Below are positions 1 to 9,254 of a stretch of DNA of 55,104 nucleotides, one piece after another. Where the stretch lies: contig PAPH01000011.1 of NCBI GenBank assembly GCA_002709005.1, forward strand, positions 1 through 55,104, written 5' to 3'. The notes under the pieces were generated by a model. The model did no database searches and had not been told where the DNA came from. It was given only the letters and a program-made list of their open reading frames with translations. This stretch comes from Hyphomicrobiales bacterium (GTDB taxonomy: Bacteria > Pseudomonadota > Alphaproteobacteria > Rhizobiales > Rhizobiaceae). The translations under genes and the position numbers were made by a program. Position 1 is the stretch's first letter. Each line of letters opens with the position of its first letter.

Positions 1-1
1 A

Positions 2-706
2 CACTCGACGATGACGAGCTGGGGCGAGGACCGCGAGACGGAAGCCTACCGCAACATGCTCACCCAGTTCGGCGGTCCGGGAAAGCTGGTCGCCGTGGTC
101 TCGGATTCCTACGATCTTTACCGCGCGGTGAAGAACATCTGGGGCGAGGAACTGAAGGCCGAGGTGGAGGCAACCGGCGGCACGCTCGTCGTCCGTCCGG
201 ATTCAGGCGACGCCTCCCGCGTGCCGATCGACACAGTCGAGATGCTGGGCGAGATCTTCGGCTTCACGCTCAACAAGAAGGGCTTCAAGGTGCTCAACCC
301 GGCGGTCCGCGTCATCCAGGGCGACGGCATCACGCCGGAGACGATCCGTATTCTTCTCGGGCGTCTGGAGGATCAGGGCTGGTCGGCGGAGAATCTGGCA
401 TTCGGTATGGGGGCCGGGCTGTTGCAGAAGGTCAATCGCGACACGCTGCGCTTCGCCATGAAGGCCAACGCCCGGCAGGACGCCGACGGCAACTGGCACG
501 GCATCAACAAGAACCCGAAGACCGATCCGGGCAAGGCGTCCAAGCGCTACCGCCAAGCCGTCATCATGGAAAACGGCGCGCCCGTGGCGGTGCCGCTCAA
601 GGATCTCGGCGACCGCGAGAACCTCATGAAGCCGGTCTGGCAGGACGGCGAATTGCTGGTCGACTGGACGCTCGCCGAAATCCGCGAGCGCGCCAATTCG
701 CGGTAA
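2..706 (+). CDS. nadV: Nicotinamide phosphoribosyltransferase, 3' part (5' end outside window)
   Basis: This enzyme makes nicotinamide mononucleotide from nicotinamide and PRPP in NAD salvage. The reading frame is already open at base 2, giving HST before the first in-window Met. The true start is therefore upstream, and about 234 codons, roughly the C-terminal half of a NadV/NAMPT-type protein, are present. Family-like segments are MTSWGEDRE near the window start, VVRPDSGD, the VIQGDGIT loop and FGMGAGLLQKVNRDT, which belong to the phosphoribosyl-binding barrel. The stop (704-706) touches the last base of the convergent MFS gene, so there is no intergenic space. Nicotinate phosphoribosyltransferase is a related alternative, but the GDGIT and GAGLLQKVNRD segments fit NAMPT better. 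Confidence 0.85.
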   Translation, partial: HSTMTSWGEDRETEAYRNMLTQFGGPGKLVAVVSDSYDLYRAVKNIWGEELKAEVEATGGTLVVRPDSGDASRVPIDTVEMLGEIFGFTLNKKGFKVLNPAVRVIQGDGITPETIRILLGRLEDQGWSAENLAFGMGAGLLQKVNRDTLRFAMKANARQDADGNWHGINKNPKTDPGKASKRYRQAVIMENGAPVAVPLKDLGDRENLMKPVWQDGELLVDWTLAEIRERANSR

Positions 707-2278
707 CTATCGCGCCTCGGCGGGCCGCAGCGCGGTCTGCGTGGTCCATGCGAGGAGTGCGGAGAGAAAACAGCAGGCCGCGATCGTCCAGGCGATCGCC
801 GCGAACGCCGCGTCGCCTGCCGCCACCCGCATCGCTTCGCCGTCCGCCGGTAGGCCCGATGCGGGTTCGCCGAAGCCGGGAATCGCGCCCGCATCCCCGC
901 CGAGCATCGCGGCATAGACGAAGGCAGCCAGACTGCCCATCGCCGCCACCGCCACCAGTCCGGCGATGCGCGAGATCGCGTTGTTGATCCCGGATGCCGC
1001 GCCCGTGTCGGCGTCCTCGACCGACGTCATGACGGCGGTCGACAGGGGCGAGACGACGAGCGCCATGCCGAGCCCCATCACAATCATCATCGGGAAGACC
1101 GCTTCCCAAAACAGGTGCAGGCCGGCGCCGACAATGACCGCCAGCCCGGCGAAGGCGCAGCCCACCACCGCGCTTCCCAGCGTAATTGGCAATCGCGGAC
1201 CCAGCCGGTCCGAAAGCCGGCCCACCGGGCCCGAGAGGAGCGCCAGCGAGGCTGACAGCGGAATGAACAGGAAGCCTGCCGTCGCCGGCGCAATGTCCCA
1301 GCCCGCGATCAGCAGCATCGGCAGGTAGAACATGTTGGCCGAAAGCGCGAAATAGAGCACGAAGGTGGCCGCGTTCGCCCCGGCGAAGGGAAGGATGGAG
1401 AACAGCGTCAGGTTCACCATCGGCGCCTTAACTCGCAATTCGTAGACCACGAACACCACCAGCGCGGCGAGACCGGCCACTATCGCCCCAATCGCCCGGC
1501 CGGGCGTTGCGGAGCCGCTTTCCGCCACCACCGCTGTCAGGCCCCAGGCCAGTGCTCCGAAGGCGATAATCGCCAGCGCCGCGCCGCCGAAATCCAGCCG
1601 CTTGCGCGCGCCGGGCGGATCGTCGGGCACCCGTGTCAGGAGGAAGACCGCGATCGCGCCGAGCGGCAGGGTGATCGCGAAAATCATCCGCCAGGCGCTG
1701 TCGCCGAAGACCGAGAGAACCGCCCCGCCGATCACCGGACCGATGGCCGTCGTCAGCGCCGAGGCCGCCGCCCAGATGCCGATCGCCCGGCCGCGCTCTC
1801 CCTTCGGGTAGGCCTTGGCGATGATCGCAAGACTTCCCGGGATCATCAGGGCCGCCCCGATACCCTGGAAGCCGCGCGCGAGAATGAGGGTGGAGGCAGT
1901 CGGCACGAAAGCGCAGATCATCGAGGCGAGAACGAAAACGATGATGCCGGCAATGAAGGTGCGCCTGAGACCGAACCGGTCGCCCGCCCCTCCGCCAACC
2001 AGGATCAGCGCCGAAAGTGCCAGCGCATAGGCGTTGGAGATCCATTGCGCATCGGCGAGCGAGGCGCCGAGATCGGCGCGGATCGCCGGCATGGCGACCG
2101 AGACCACCGAGCCGTCGATAAAGCCGAGCGCCGAGGCAAGGATCGCGGCGATCAGCACCAGGTGCCGCCGGTCCCGCGGACAGAAGGTGGAAACGGTACT
2201 ATCCTGTCCGACAGGCGGGGAAGGGGCGGCCGGAGCGGCAAGCGGCTGGCCGGGTACGGAATCGGGCGGTGTCTGCAT
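707..2278 (-). CDS. MFS drug exporter, DHA2 (EmrB/QacA-like) family
   Basis: A 523-residue polytopic membrane protein, the usual length for a 14-helix DHA2 proton/drug antiporter. A cytoplasmic N-tail of about 35 residues precedes the first helix. The early [12 protein letters not shown] and [15 protein letters not shown] segments are typical of helices 1-2 in EmrB/QacA-like exporters. [10 protein letters not shown] is the conserved MFS loop 2-3 (motif A), and the arginine-rich stretch near [19 protein letters not shown] matches helix 4-5 motif C-like sequence. Substrate cannot be read from sequence. It is convergent with nadV and divergent from the oxidoreductase gene; no adjacent membrane-fusion (EmrA) gene is present. 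The ATG at 2278 follows an AGGG-like ribosome site. Confidence 0.88.
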   Translation of the reverse strand: MQTPPDSVPGQPLAAPAAPSPPVGQDSTVSTFCPRDRRHLVLIAAILASALGFIDGSVVSVAMPAIRADLGASLADAQWISNAYALALSALILVGGGAGDRFGLRRTFIAGIIVFVLASMICAFVPTASTLILARGFQGIGAALMIPGSLAIIAKAYPKGERGRAIGIWAAASALTTAIGPVIGGAVLSVFGDSAWRMIFAITLPLGAIAVFLLTRVPDDPPGARKRLDFGGAALAIIAFGALAWGLTAVVAESGSATPGRAIGAIVAGLAALVVFVVYELRVKAPMVNLTLFSILPFAGANAATFVLYFALSANMFYLPMLLIAGWDIAPATAGFLFIPLSASLALLSGPVGRLSDRLGPRLPITLGSAVVGCAFAGLAVIVGAGLHLFWEAVFPMMIVMGLGMALVVSPLSTAVMTSVEDADTGAASGINNAISRIAGLVAVAAMGSLAAFVYAAMLGGDAGAIPGFGEPASGLPADGEAMRVAAGDAAFAAIAWTIAACCFLSALLAWTTQTALRPAEAR

Positions 2279-2422
2279 GGCCGAAACCCTAGTTCGAATT
2301 CAGATGGGAGGAAAGCATCCCCGGTGGTCTCCGTCGCGCGCTTGCAATTCCGGCGCGAAGCGGGTTTTCTGCGCGCCGATCAGGAGCAGGGCCGCGTCTC
2401 GGCCGCGTATGGGAGAGAAATC

Positions 2423-3409
2423 ATGTTTCGTTGGGGTGTTCTGTCGACGGCCAAGATCGGCCGCGAGTTCGTCGTGCCGCAGATCCAGGACAGCGAGAAC
2501 GGCATCGTCGCAGCCGTCGCCAGCCGTGACATCTCCCGCGCCGATGCTTTCGCCAAGCGCTTCCAGATCGCCAAGGCCTACGGATCCTACGAGGAACTGC
2601 TTCACGATCCGGAGATCGACGGTGTCTACATTCCGCTGCCGACCTCCCAGCATGTCGAATGGTCGATCAAGGCCGCCGAGGCCGGCAAGCACGTGCTGTG
2701 CGAAAAGCCGATCGCGCTCAAGGCCGCGGACATCGAGCCCGTGATCGCCGCGCGCGACAAGGCAGGTGTTGTCGTTTCCGAAGCCTTCATGGTCACCTAT
2801 CACCCGCAATGGCTGAAGGTCCGCGAGCTCATCGCTGGTGGCGCCATCGGGAAGCTGGTCCATGTCCAGGGCGCGTTTTGCTATTTCAACGTCGATCCCG
2901 ACAACATGCGCAACCGTCCAGAACTCGGTGGCGGCGGCCTGCCGGATATCGGCGTCTATCCGACGGTCGCCACCCGTTTCTCGACCGGCAAGGAGCCGCG
3001 GAAGGTTCGTTCGACCGTTCGCCGCGATCCGAATTTTGGCACCGACGTCTTCGCCGACGTCGCCGCCGATTTCGGCGATTTCACCATGAGTTTCTACGTC
3101 TCGACCCAGATGGCCGCGCGCCAGCTCATGGTCTTCCACGGCGACAAGGGTTTTATCGAGGTCACCGCCCCCTTCAACGCCATCGAATGGGGCATGCCGG
3201 AAGTCACGCTCCATTCCGCGGGTCACGACAAGACAGAGATCTTCCGCTTTGCCGGCGTTCGCCAGTACCGGGTCGAGGCCGAGAATTTCGTCCGTCACGT
3301 CAACGGCGAGGGCAATCCGATCTTCACGCTCGAGGATTCGGTGAAGAACCAGTCGTTTATCGACGCGATCTACCGCGCATCGGAGAAGGACGGTTGGGAA
3401 ACGGTGTGA
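2423..3409 (+). CDS. Gfo/Idh/MocA family NAD(P)-dependent oxidoreductase
   Basis: A 328-residue soluble dehydrogenase of the glucose-fructose oxidoreductase/inositol dehydrogenase family. The N-terminal Rossmann domain starts at [14 protein letters not shown]. The diagnostic [11 protein letters not shown] motif follows, with the EKP lysine, near residue 95. [12 protein letters not shown] marks the C-terminal substrate-binding domain with its catalytic-site Asp/His-type region. I chose ATG 2423 because GGGAGAG lies 7 nt upstream; an open frame further upstream would overlap the divergent MFS gene. Substrate is unknown (sugar, inositol or a trans-dihydrodiol-like compound). The last 53 nt overlap the convergent gtrA-like gene. 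Confidence 0.9.
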   Translation: MFRWGVLSTAKIGREFVVPQIQDSENGIVAAVASRDISRADAFAKRFQIAKAYGSYEELLHDPEIDGVYIPLPTSQHVEWSIKAAEAGKHVLCEKPIALKAADIEPVIAARDKAGVVVSEAFMVTYHPQWLKVRELIAGGAIGKLVHVQGAFCYFNVDPDNMRNRPELGGGGLPDIGVYPTVATRFSTGKEPRKVRSTVRRDPNFGTDVFADVAADFGDFTMSFYVSTQMAARQLMVFHGDKGFIEVTAPFNAIEWGMPEVTLHSAGHDKTEIFRFAGVRQYRVEAENFVRHVNGEGNPIFTLEDSVKNQSFIDAIYRASEKDGWETV

Positions 3410-3815
3410 TCCCGGACTGCGGGTCCTCGGTTTCCACCGGCGGCTTGCCGAAGACGAAGCTGGAATAGCCGAGATAGGCAAAAACGGTCGCCGTGCCGGA
3501 CGCGGCGACCAGCGCCAGATAGGGCGAGATGCCCGGTATGAGCGTGATGATCGTCGAGAATACGCCGAAATTGATCAGCGTGGAGATGAGGCCGACGCTG
3601 CCATAGCGTGCGCCTTCCGATCTCAGGGTCCGCCCCGAAGCGTCGAAGGTGAAACGGCGGTTGATCATCCAGGTGCAGGTGAGGGCTCCGGCAATCGCCA
3701 GTGCCCGGCCGACATAGGGACCGAAGGCCGTGTAGGCGAGGACCAGATAGAGGACGCTCATGTCGACGATAAAGCCGGCGCCGCCGGCAAGCAGAAATTT
3801 GATGAGCCTGGTCAT
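3357..3815 (-). CDS. GtrA family membrane protein
   Basis: A 152-residue protein with about four transmembrane helices and the GtrA-family opening ([20 protein letters not shown]), plus the NRRFTF element between helices 2 and 3. GtrA-like proteins are thought to move polyprenyl-phosphate-linked sugars across the inner membrane or help present them to a glycosyltransferase. It is last in a minus-strand run with the SMR-like carrier, methyltransferase and GT2 genes, which supports a lipid-linked sugar role. Its 3' 53 nt overlap the convergent oxidoreductase gene; the extra C-terminal basic tail ([10 protein letters not shown]) is encoded there. Confidence 0.85.
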   Translation of the reverse strand: MTRLIKFLLAGGAGFIVDMSVLYLVLAYTAFGPYVGRALAIAGALTCTWMINRRFTFDASGRTLRSEGARYGSVGLISTLINFGVFSTIITLIPGISPYLALVAASGTATVFAYLGYSSFVFGKPPVETEDPQSGITPFPNRPSPMRGRSRR

Positions 3816-3908
3816 CCGACCTTACGTTATGCAAATGATTGGTGGGGTTTATTCGCCCGGCAGGTGGTTTGGCAAGTTTCGGCAAAGCGAACTCACGACG
3901 GGATACGC

Positions 3909-4271
3909 CTAGCGCGTAATGACCGCAAGCCCGGCGAGCACCAGCGCGGTGCCGATGGCGAGTTGCCATGTGACCGCTTCGCCCAGGAACAGCCAGGCGA
4001 ACAGCGGCACCAGGCAGAAGGTCAGCGCCATGAACGGATAGGCGTAGTTCAGCGGCACCGATTTGAGCACATAGACCCAGACGATCGTTCCGCTGCCGTA
4101 GATGACGAGGGCGATCAGCAGCCAAGGATTGAGGATCAGCGCGGTCAATCCGCCAAGATCGAGGTTGCCCGTCGTCCGGCTGGCGAGCTTGAACAGCACC
4201 TGTCCCACGGCGATGAAGACCGGCGTGACGACCAGCCCGAGAATGACGGGAAGCGGCAGCGAGGCGATCAT
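3909..4271 (-). CDS. SMR/EamA-like four-helix transporter subunit
   Basis: A 120-residue hydrophobic protein with four predicted helices. The NYAYPFMALTF and LFLGEAVTWQLAIGTALVLAG segments are typical of the small DMT proteins that include EmrE-type exporters and the ArnE/ArnF undecaprenyl-phosphate-aminoarabinose flippase subunits. A conserved acidic residue sits in LFLGEAV. Position between a GtrA-like gene and a methyltransferase/GT2 pair suggests lipid-linked sugar flipping rather than drug efflux. That is inferred from context. Confidence 0.75.
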   Translation of the reverse strand: MIASLPLPVILGLVVTPVFIAVGQVLFKLASRTTGNLDLGGLTALILNPWLLIALVIYGSGTIVWVYVLKSVPLNYAYPFMALTFCLVPLFAWLFLGEAVTWQLAIGTALVLAGLAVITR

Positions 4272-4304
4272 GGTTGGGTGGTCCCGCGCCGCTGATGGCG
4301 CGCG

Positions 4305-5003
4305 TCAGCCATCGATATCTTCGCGGTAGTAGATATCACGGCCGATATCGATGCATTCGTAGCGCGGTGGAACCGGATGCACGGCCCGCAGGAAGGAGTG
4401 CGGGTAGGGAAAGAAGTTGAAGTGCGGATTGAATGTGTAGCGGTATTCCCGCTCCCGCGGCACGACGATGATGACCCGCTTGCGCGCGACGCGCCGCAGT
4501 TCGGCGATCGCCTGACGGTATTCGAGCACGTGCTCGATGACGTGGGTGCACACCACCGTGTCGAACGAATTGTCCTCGAACGGCAGGTCCTCGATCTTGG
4601 CGGCGACGTATTCGATACCTGGCAGTGCGGCTGCGTCCTCGACGACGAAGTCGACGCCGGTGAGTTTGGCGATCTCCGGACGGCCTGCGCGGATCCGGCT
4701 CAACAGCGCGCCGGTGCCGCATCCGACGTCGCACAGGCTCTCGCCCACCGCGTCCTTGACGATCTTCCTGATGCAGGCTTCCGAATTGTCGGTGCCCTCG
4801 TGAACGCGCGGATGCTCGCGGTAAAGCTCCTCGTATTCCTCGGCGTTCAGGAATGGCGCACGGGCCCTGAAGCTGGTGAGCTTGCCGATATGGTCACCCC
4901 AGATCCGCGAGGCGCCCCAGAGGAAGGCGCGGGAATCGCGCACCACCGGCGGCAGCATGTCCTCGAGGATGAAGCGGATCTGGTTGGTCGTTTCGCGTCT
5001 CAT
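4305..5003 (-). CDS. Class I SAM-dependent methyltransferase
   Basis: A 232-residue soluble methyltransferase. Motif I is CDVGCGTGALLSRI near residue 91, followed by TGVDF (motif Post I), LPFEDNSFDTVVCTHVIEHV (motifs II/III) and RVIIVVPRERE. This UbiE/BioC-like Methyltransf_11 fold is common in glycan and lipid modification clusters. It starts 24 nt after the GT2 gene ends and ends 33 nt before the SMR-like gene, so co-transcription is likely. Substrate unknown; a lipid-linked sugar or glycan is the contextual guess. Confidence 0.85.
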   Translation of the reverse strand: MRRETTNQIRFILEDMLPPVVRDSRAFLWGASRIWGDHIGKLTSFRARAPFLNAEEYEELYREHPRVHEGTDNSEACIRKIVKDAVGESLCDVGCGTGALLSRIRAGRPEIAKLTGVDFVVEDAAALPGIEYVAAKIEDLPFEDNSFDTVVCTHVIEHVLEYRQAIAELRRVARKRVIIVVPREREYRYTFNPHFNFFPYPHSFLRAVHPVPPRYECIDIGRDIYYREDIDG

Positions 5004-5027
5004 GTCCCGGTCTCGTCGATTGAAGGG

Positions 5028-6041
5028 TCAGGCGGCTTTCGCCACATCTTTTGCCGATTTTCCACGCGGCTTCTTCAGCCCTGCGGAAAATTCGCTTGTC
5101 GGCCGGCGGACCGGCGACATGGAGAGGTAGTGGATGCGTTTGAGCTCGACGCGGCCGCGGGCGACAGAATCGAGGATCATGCCGGCCGCGAAGACGATCA
5201 GCGCCATCATCATCAGGCCGACGGCGAGCATCCAGCTCGGCATCCTGTTGACCAGGCCGGTTTGGAAATACTCGTTGAGCACCGGGACCATGAAGAGCAT
5301 CGAGACCGACATGGTGAAGACGCTCAGATAGCCGAAGAAGTAGAACGGCCTGGTTTCCTTCATCAGCATGGCAAGCATCCAGAGAATGCGCCCGCCGTCA
5401 CGGAAGGTCGACAATTTGGATTCGGATCCTTCCGGCCGCCGGCCGTAATCGAGTTCCAGTTCCGTGACCGGCAGCCTCAGCACAGAGGCGTGGACGCTCA
5501 TCTCGGTCTCGATCTCGAATCCGCCGGAGATCGCCGGGAAGCTCTTGACGAAGCGGCGGCTGAAGGCGCGGTAGCCGGAGAAGATATCCGTGAAGTCACG
5601 GCCGAAGAGCATGCGGTAGACGCCGTTGAACAGGGAATTGCCGAAGGCGTGGCCCCGCCGGCCGGCATCCGCCGTTACTCCGCGCCGCGTGCCGACCACC
5701 ATGTCGCAGCCTTCCGTCAGCAGGGTGCGGATCAGTTCCGCCCCGTCCTCCGGCGCATAGGTGCCGTCGCCGTCGGCCATCAGGTAGATGTCCGCTTCGA
5801 TGTCGGAAAACATCCGGCGCACCACATGACCCTTGCCTTGGCGCGGCTCGCGCACAACTGTCGCGCCGGCGAGCGCGGCCCTCAGCGCCGTCTGGTCGGA
5901 AGAATTGTTGTCGTAGACATAGATGCGTGCTCCGGGCATGGCCCGGCGAAAACCGTCCACCACCGCACCGATGGTCTTGGCTTCGTTGTAGCAGGGAAGC
6001 AGTACGGCGATTTCCAGATCATCCAGCAGACCGTCGGTCAT
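5028..6041 (-). CDS. Membrane-anchored GT2 glycosyltransferase (DPM1/GtrB-like)
   Basis: A 337-residue family-2 glycosyltransferase. The N-terminal GT-A domain begins with IAVLLPCYNEAKTIG; the DGDGTY metal/nucleotide-binding motif lies near residue 95, and GTRRG precedes FTDIFSGYRAFSRRF. Two helices follow (about 230-285), ending in a basic tail. This layout matches polyprenyl-phosphate sugar synthases such as dolichol-phosphate mannose synthase and GtrB. The start is ATG 6041 because GGAGG lies directly upstream; a TTG at 6053 would put the ribosome site inside the gene. It is first in the run GT2-methyltransferase-SMR-GtrA and divergent from the large membrane gene at 6148. Confidence 0.88.
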   Translation of the reverse strand: MTDGLLDDLEIAVLLPCYNEAKTIGAVVDGFRRAMPGARIYVYDNNSSDQTALRAALAGATVVREPRQGKGHVVRRMFSDIEADIYLMADGDGTYAPEDGAELIRTLLTEGCDMVVGTRRGVTADAGRRGHAFGNSLFNGVYRMLFGRDFTDIFSGYRAFSRRFVKSFPAISGGFEIETEMSVHASVLRLPVTELELDYGRRPEGSESKLSTFRDGGRILWMLAMLMKETRPFYFFGYLSVFTMSVSMLFMVPVLNEYFQTGLVNRMPSWMLAVGLMMMALIVFAAGMILDSVARGRVELKRIHYLSMSPVRRPTSEFSAGLKKPRGKSAKDVAKAA

Positions 6042-6147
6042 CGGATCCTCCAAAGGGGGCGGATGGCGCGTGAGACACCGCCTTTACTATTTCTTGAGAA
6101 GGTTAAGGCTAGGTTGCGGCACGGTGGAAAATCGACGGGAGTTGGCC

Positions 6148-8004
6148 GTGTCAGTGCGCGAAGAGCTTGATCGCCGGTGCATTTCGGCGGAATTGCGCAC
6201 CGCTGTTCCCGGAGCGCTCGCGGGGCTGCACCGCCCGGTGTGGATTGCCTTTTCGGCGCTGACCGTTCTCGTCGCCATCATGCATTTCGGCTGGTACTCC
6301 GATTACGTCGGCAAGGATAATGACGATGTCATGCGGCTCGTCGTCGTCCGCGATCTTCTCGGCGGACAAGGCTGGTTCGATCTCATGCAGTACCGGCTCG
6401 GCCTGGAGGGCGGTACCCCGATGCACTGGTCGCGGCTGGTCGACGCGCCGATCGCCGGGCTCATCCTGTTCTTTTCGACCTTTCTTTCGGAAACCCGGGC
6501 CGAAGCCGCCGCGCTCTTCGTCTGGCCGCTTCTGACCACGATCCCGATCTTCTATGCCGCCGCCGCCGGCGCGCGCCGCGTGAGTGGTGGCGTCCATGGC
6601 GAGAGCGCCGCGGTCATTGCGCTGGTCGCAACCTTCCTTTTCGTCCTCTCGGTTGGCCGTTTCAGGCCCGGGGCCATCGATCATCACAACGTGCAGATGG
6701 CGATCATCGCCGTCGTTGCCGCATGCATGGTCCAGCCTTTCGCGCGGTCGGGAGCGCATGCGCTGGCCGGTCTCGCAGCGGCGCTCGCCATCGCCATCGG
6801 GGTGGAGACGACGCCGCAGATCGCCATCGCCTGCGCCATCGTCGCAGCGTTGTGGCTCTGGTTCGGTGAAAGGGCACGCCGAGCTACGATCGCCTTCGGC
6901 CTGTCGCTGGCGCTGGCGTTGACGGTCTTCTTCTATCTCACCATTCCGCCCGCCCGTTACGGCGTCGTCGTCTGCGATGCGCTTTCGATCGGGTTCTATT
7001 CGCTCGGCGTCATCGGCGCGGGCGGTCTCTCGCTCGTGGCCGCCGTCCTGTCCGGCCGTTCCATCGGCGTCCGCTTCGCGGGGCTGGCCGGGGTCGCCGC
7101 TGTCACCGGCCTCGCGGCCTTGTGGGTGGCGCCCGAATGTCTGTCCAATCCGCTCTCCGCTCTCGATCCGCTCCTGGTGAAGATGTGGCTCAGTTCGGTC
7201 ACCGAGGCGCAGCCGGTCTGGAAGCAGATCAGGTTGGAACCCTGGACCGCCGGTCGCTACTATGTCGTTCCCCCGATCGCCATCCTGTGCGCCATTCTCG
7301 CCATCCGGCAAGGGCGCATGTCGCGCGAGCACACGATCCTGCTCGCCATGATCGTCACGGCTTTCGCGATCACGCTGTTCCAGGTGCGTGGCGCGGTCTT
7401 CTCCAACCTCTTGTCGATCTTCGTGCTTGCGCCGGTCGTCGCCGCGCTGCGCGCCCGCTCGAACGCCGATCCGAAAAACACCCGCAAAGGGCTCGCCTTC
7501 GCGGGCATGGCACTTGCCTCGGTTCCCTTCGTCTGGGCGCTCGGAGGTGCCTTGGCGTCGACCGGATACGATACGTTCACCGGCAAACCCGATAAGGCCG
7601 CCGATGCCAACGGCAGCCGCAGAGCCTGTCTGGAGCGTCAGGCGATGGCACCACTCGCCCGCGAGCCCATGGGTGTGGTCGCCAACGCCTCCAACCTCGG
7701 CGCCACCATCCTGCGCTATACCGGGCACCGCACGCTGTCCGCCCCCTATCACCGCAATCAGGGCGGCATGCTGGCCGAACTCCATATCGGCATGTCGCCG
7801 CCCGATCTGGCCAAACGCTACATGGATGACGCCGGCGTCACCCTGCTCGCCTTCTGCGCCGACGACCCGCAGATCGGCAGTATAGAGCGCGAGGCGCCGG
7901 ACGGCCTCTACGCCGAACTGGCGAAAGGCAATGTCCCGGCATGGCTGGAACCGGTCCCGGAGACGCTAGGGCAACCGCTTGTGATCTATCGCTACCGCCC
8001 CTGA
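6148..8004 (+). CDS. Large polytopic membrane protein, possible GT-C-type glycosyltransferase
   Basis: About 618 residues with some 11-12 hydrophobic helices and a soluble C-terminal domain of about 120 residues. Helix 1 is followed by an acidic DNDDVMRL motif (about residues 57-64) and then PMHWSRLVDAPIAG. An acidic motif in the first external loop after helix 1 is characteristic of GT-C enzymes (STT3, PMT, ArnT) that use lipid-linked sugars. I did not recognise a named family. GTG 6148 is preferred because GGGAG lies 6 nt upstream; GTG 6070 in the same frame would add 26 residues. It diverges from the lipid-linked-sugar operon, which could supply its donor. Confidence 0.65.
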   Translation: MSVREELDRRCISAELRTAVPGALAGLHRPVWIAFSALTVLVAIMHFGWYSDYVGKDNDDVMRLVVVRDLLGGQGWFDLMQYRLGLEGGTPMHWSRLVDAPIAGLILFFSTFLSETRAEAAALFVWPLLTTIPIFYAAAAGARRVSGGVHGESAAVIALVATFLFVLSVGRFRPGAIDHHNVQMAIIAVVAACMVQPFARSGAHALAGLAAALAIAIGVETTPQIAIACAIVAALWLWFGERARRATIAFGLSLALALTVFFYLTIPPARYGVVVCDALSIGFYSLGVIGAGGLSLVAAVLSGRSIGVRFAGLAGVAAVTGLAALWVAPECLSNPLSALDPLLVKMWLSSVTEAQPVWKQIRLEPWTAGRYYVVPPIAILCAILAIRQGRMSREHTILLAMIVTAFAITLFQVRGAVFSNLLSIFVLAPVVAALRARSNADPKNTRKGLAFAGMALASVPFVWALGGALASTGYDTFTGKPDKAADANGSRRACLERQAMAPLAREPMGVVANASNLGATILRYTGHRTLSAPYHRNQGGMLAELHIGMSPPDLAKRYMDDAGVTLLAFCADDPQIGSIEREAPDGLYAELAKGNVPAWLEPVPETLGQPLVIYRYRP

Positions 8005-8110
8005 GGGGCACGGGATGCCGTTGCTTCAGATCGGGCGGTTTGCAAGACGCTGGCGCGGCTGTATCCTCGCCACAGGGTGATTTGCGTGGGATACCGCGCT
8101 GGAGGAAATA

Positions 8111-9133
8111 GTGAATCACGTCTCTCTGTTACGCCGGCTGGCAAGCGCCGCCCTCTTGCTGGGGGGGCTCGCCGCGCTGACCCCGGCAGCGGGTGCGGCC
8201 GACGGAAATGCCGTTGCCAAGCAAGTGTTCGGCCATGCGAAGCTTCCCGCCGCGATCGCCTCCGAGCCCCACGGCTTCTACTCCAAGGGATGCATCGCGG
8301 GCGCCGTGGCAATCCCGACCGACGGGCCCACCTGGCAGGCCATGCGGCTGTCGCGCAACCGCCGCTGGGGGCATCCGGACATGATCGCCCTGATCGAGCG
8401 GCTGTCGCGTGAAGCCGCGCAATATGACGGCTGGCCGGGGCTGCTGCTCGGCGACATTTCCCAGCCGCGCGGCGGGCCGATGCTTTCCGGGCACGCTTCC
8501 CACCAGATGGGTCTCGACGCCGATATCTGGCTCAACCCCATGCCGAACCACAAGCTGAGCTATCGCGAGCGCGAGGACACGTCCGCCGTCTCGATGCTCA
8601 AGGGCGATACGCTCTACGTTGACCCCAACCGTTGGACGGACGCCCATGCACGGCTCATCGTCAGGGCCGCGAGCTATCCCGAGGTCGAGCGCATCTTCGT
8701 CCATCCAGGCATCAAGAAGAAGCTTTGCGACACCTGGACGGGCGACCGCTCCGCCTTCGGCAAGATACGGCCCTACTGGGGACACCACTACCATTTCCAC
8801 ATCCGCATGAGCTGCCCGAAGGGCGCGACGGATTGCCGGAAGCAGGCGGCGATCCCCGCGGGCACCGGCTGCGACAAGTCGCTCGCCTGGTGGTTCACCG
8901 ACGAGCCCTGGAAACCGGCCAAGCCCGCCAAGCCGGGCGAGAAGCCGAAGAAGAAGCGCGAAATGCGCCTGTCCGAACTGCCCGCGGCCTGCGCGCGGGT
9001 GATCGATGCGCCGGGACCTTCCTCGGAAGCTGCGGCGACGTTCGAACCGGGCATGGCGGTCATGCGGGCCGGCGCGTTTCCGGCACTGCCGGCCTCCGGC
9101 GTGCCGCTGCCGGTCCCCCGACCTGTCAACTGA
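8111..9133 (+). CDS. mepA: Penicillin-insensitive murein endopeptidase MepA
   Basis: A periplasmic zinc LAS-type metallopeptidase that cuts D-alanyl-meso-diaminopimelate cross-links in peptidoglycan. A 340-residue precursor with a signal peptide of about 30 residues (hydrophobic core AALLLGGLAAL, cut near AGAADG). Zinc ligands are visible in GHASHQMGLDADIW (H128/H131 and D136/D138) and HHYHFH (225-230); the paired CxxxxxxC-type cysteines are also present. A Lys/Pro-rich stretch near residues 270-290 extends it beyond the roughly 275 residues of the E. coli enzyme. GTG start with GGAGG 7 nt upstream. Confidence 0.95.
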   Translation: MNHVSLLRRLASAALLLGGLAALTPAAGAADGNAVAKQVFGHAKLPAAIASEPHGFYSKGCIAGAVAIPTDGPTWQAMRLSRNRRWGHPDMIALIERLSREAAQYDGWPGLLLGDISQPRGGPMLSGHASHQMGLDADIWLNPMPNHKLSYREREDTSAVSMLKGDTLYVDPNRWTDAHARLIVRAASYPEVERIFVHPGIKKKLCDTWTGDRSAFGKIRPYWGHHYHFHIRMSCPKGATDCRKQAAIPAGTGCDKSLAWWFTDEPWKPAKPAKPGEKPKKKREMRLSELPAACARVIDAPGPSSEAAATFEPGMAVMRAGAFPALPASGVPLPVPRPVN

Positions 9134-9169
9134 TTGACATGCGCAAAGCCTAATCGGAGGAGACTTCCC

Positions 9170-9202
9170 ATGAGCCCCACCTTTACAGACAGCGGGAAAT
9201 AG
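9170..9202 (+). other. Ten-codon open frame with strong ribosome site
   Basis: GGAGGAG at about 9156-9162 is followed after 7 nt by ATG and the frame MSPTFTDSGK then TAG. It lies between mepA and mgsA. It could be a leader peptide or the start of a gene lost by deletion. No homology can be judged at this length. Confidence 0.35.
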
Positions 9203-9254
9203 CTCAAATCCAGTAATCAAATCGTTTTAAATCAAAGGGACGACCGCCGCAAAG

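Noticed and set aside
2045..2422. Upstream extension of the oxidoreductase frame
   Set aside because: It runs through the divergent MFS gene and lacks conservation; ATG 2423 has its own GGGAGAG site.
4377..6170. 597-codon plus-strand open frame across the methyltransferase and GT2 genes
   Set aside because: His/Asp/Gln-rich shadow translation; the minus-strand genes have full motifs and ribosome sites.
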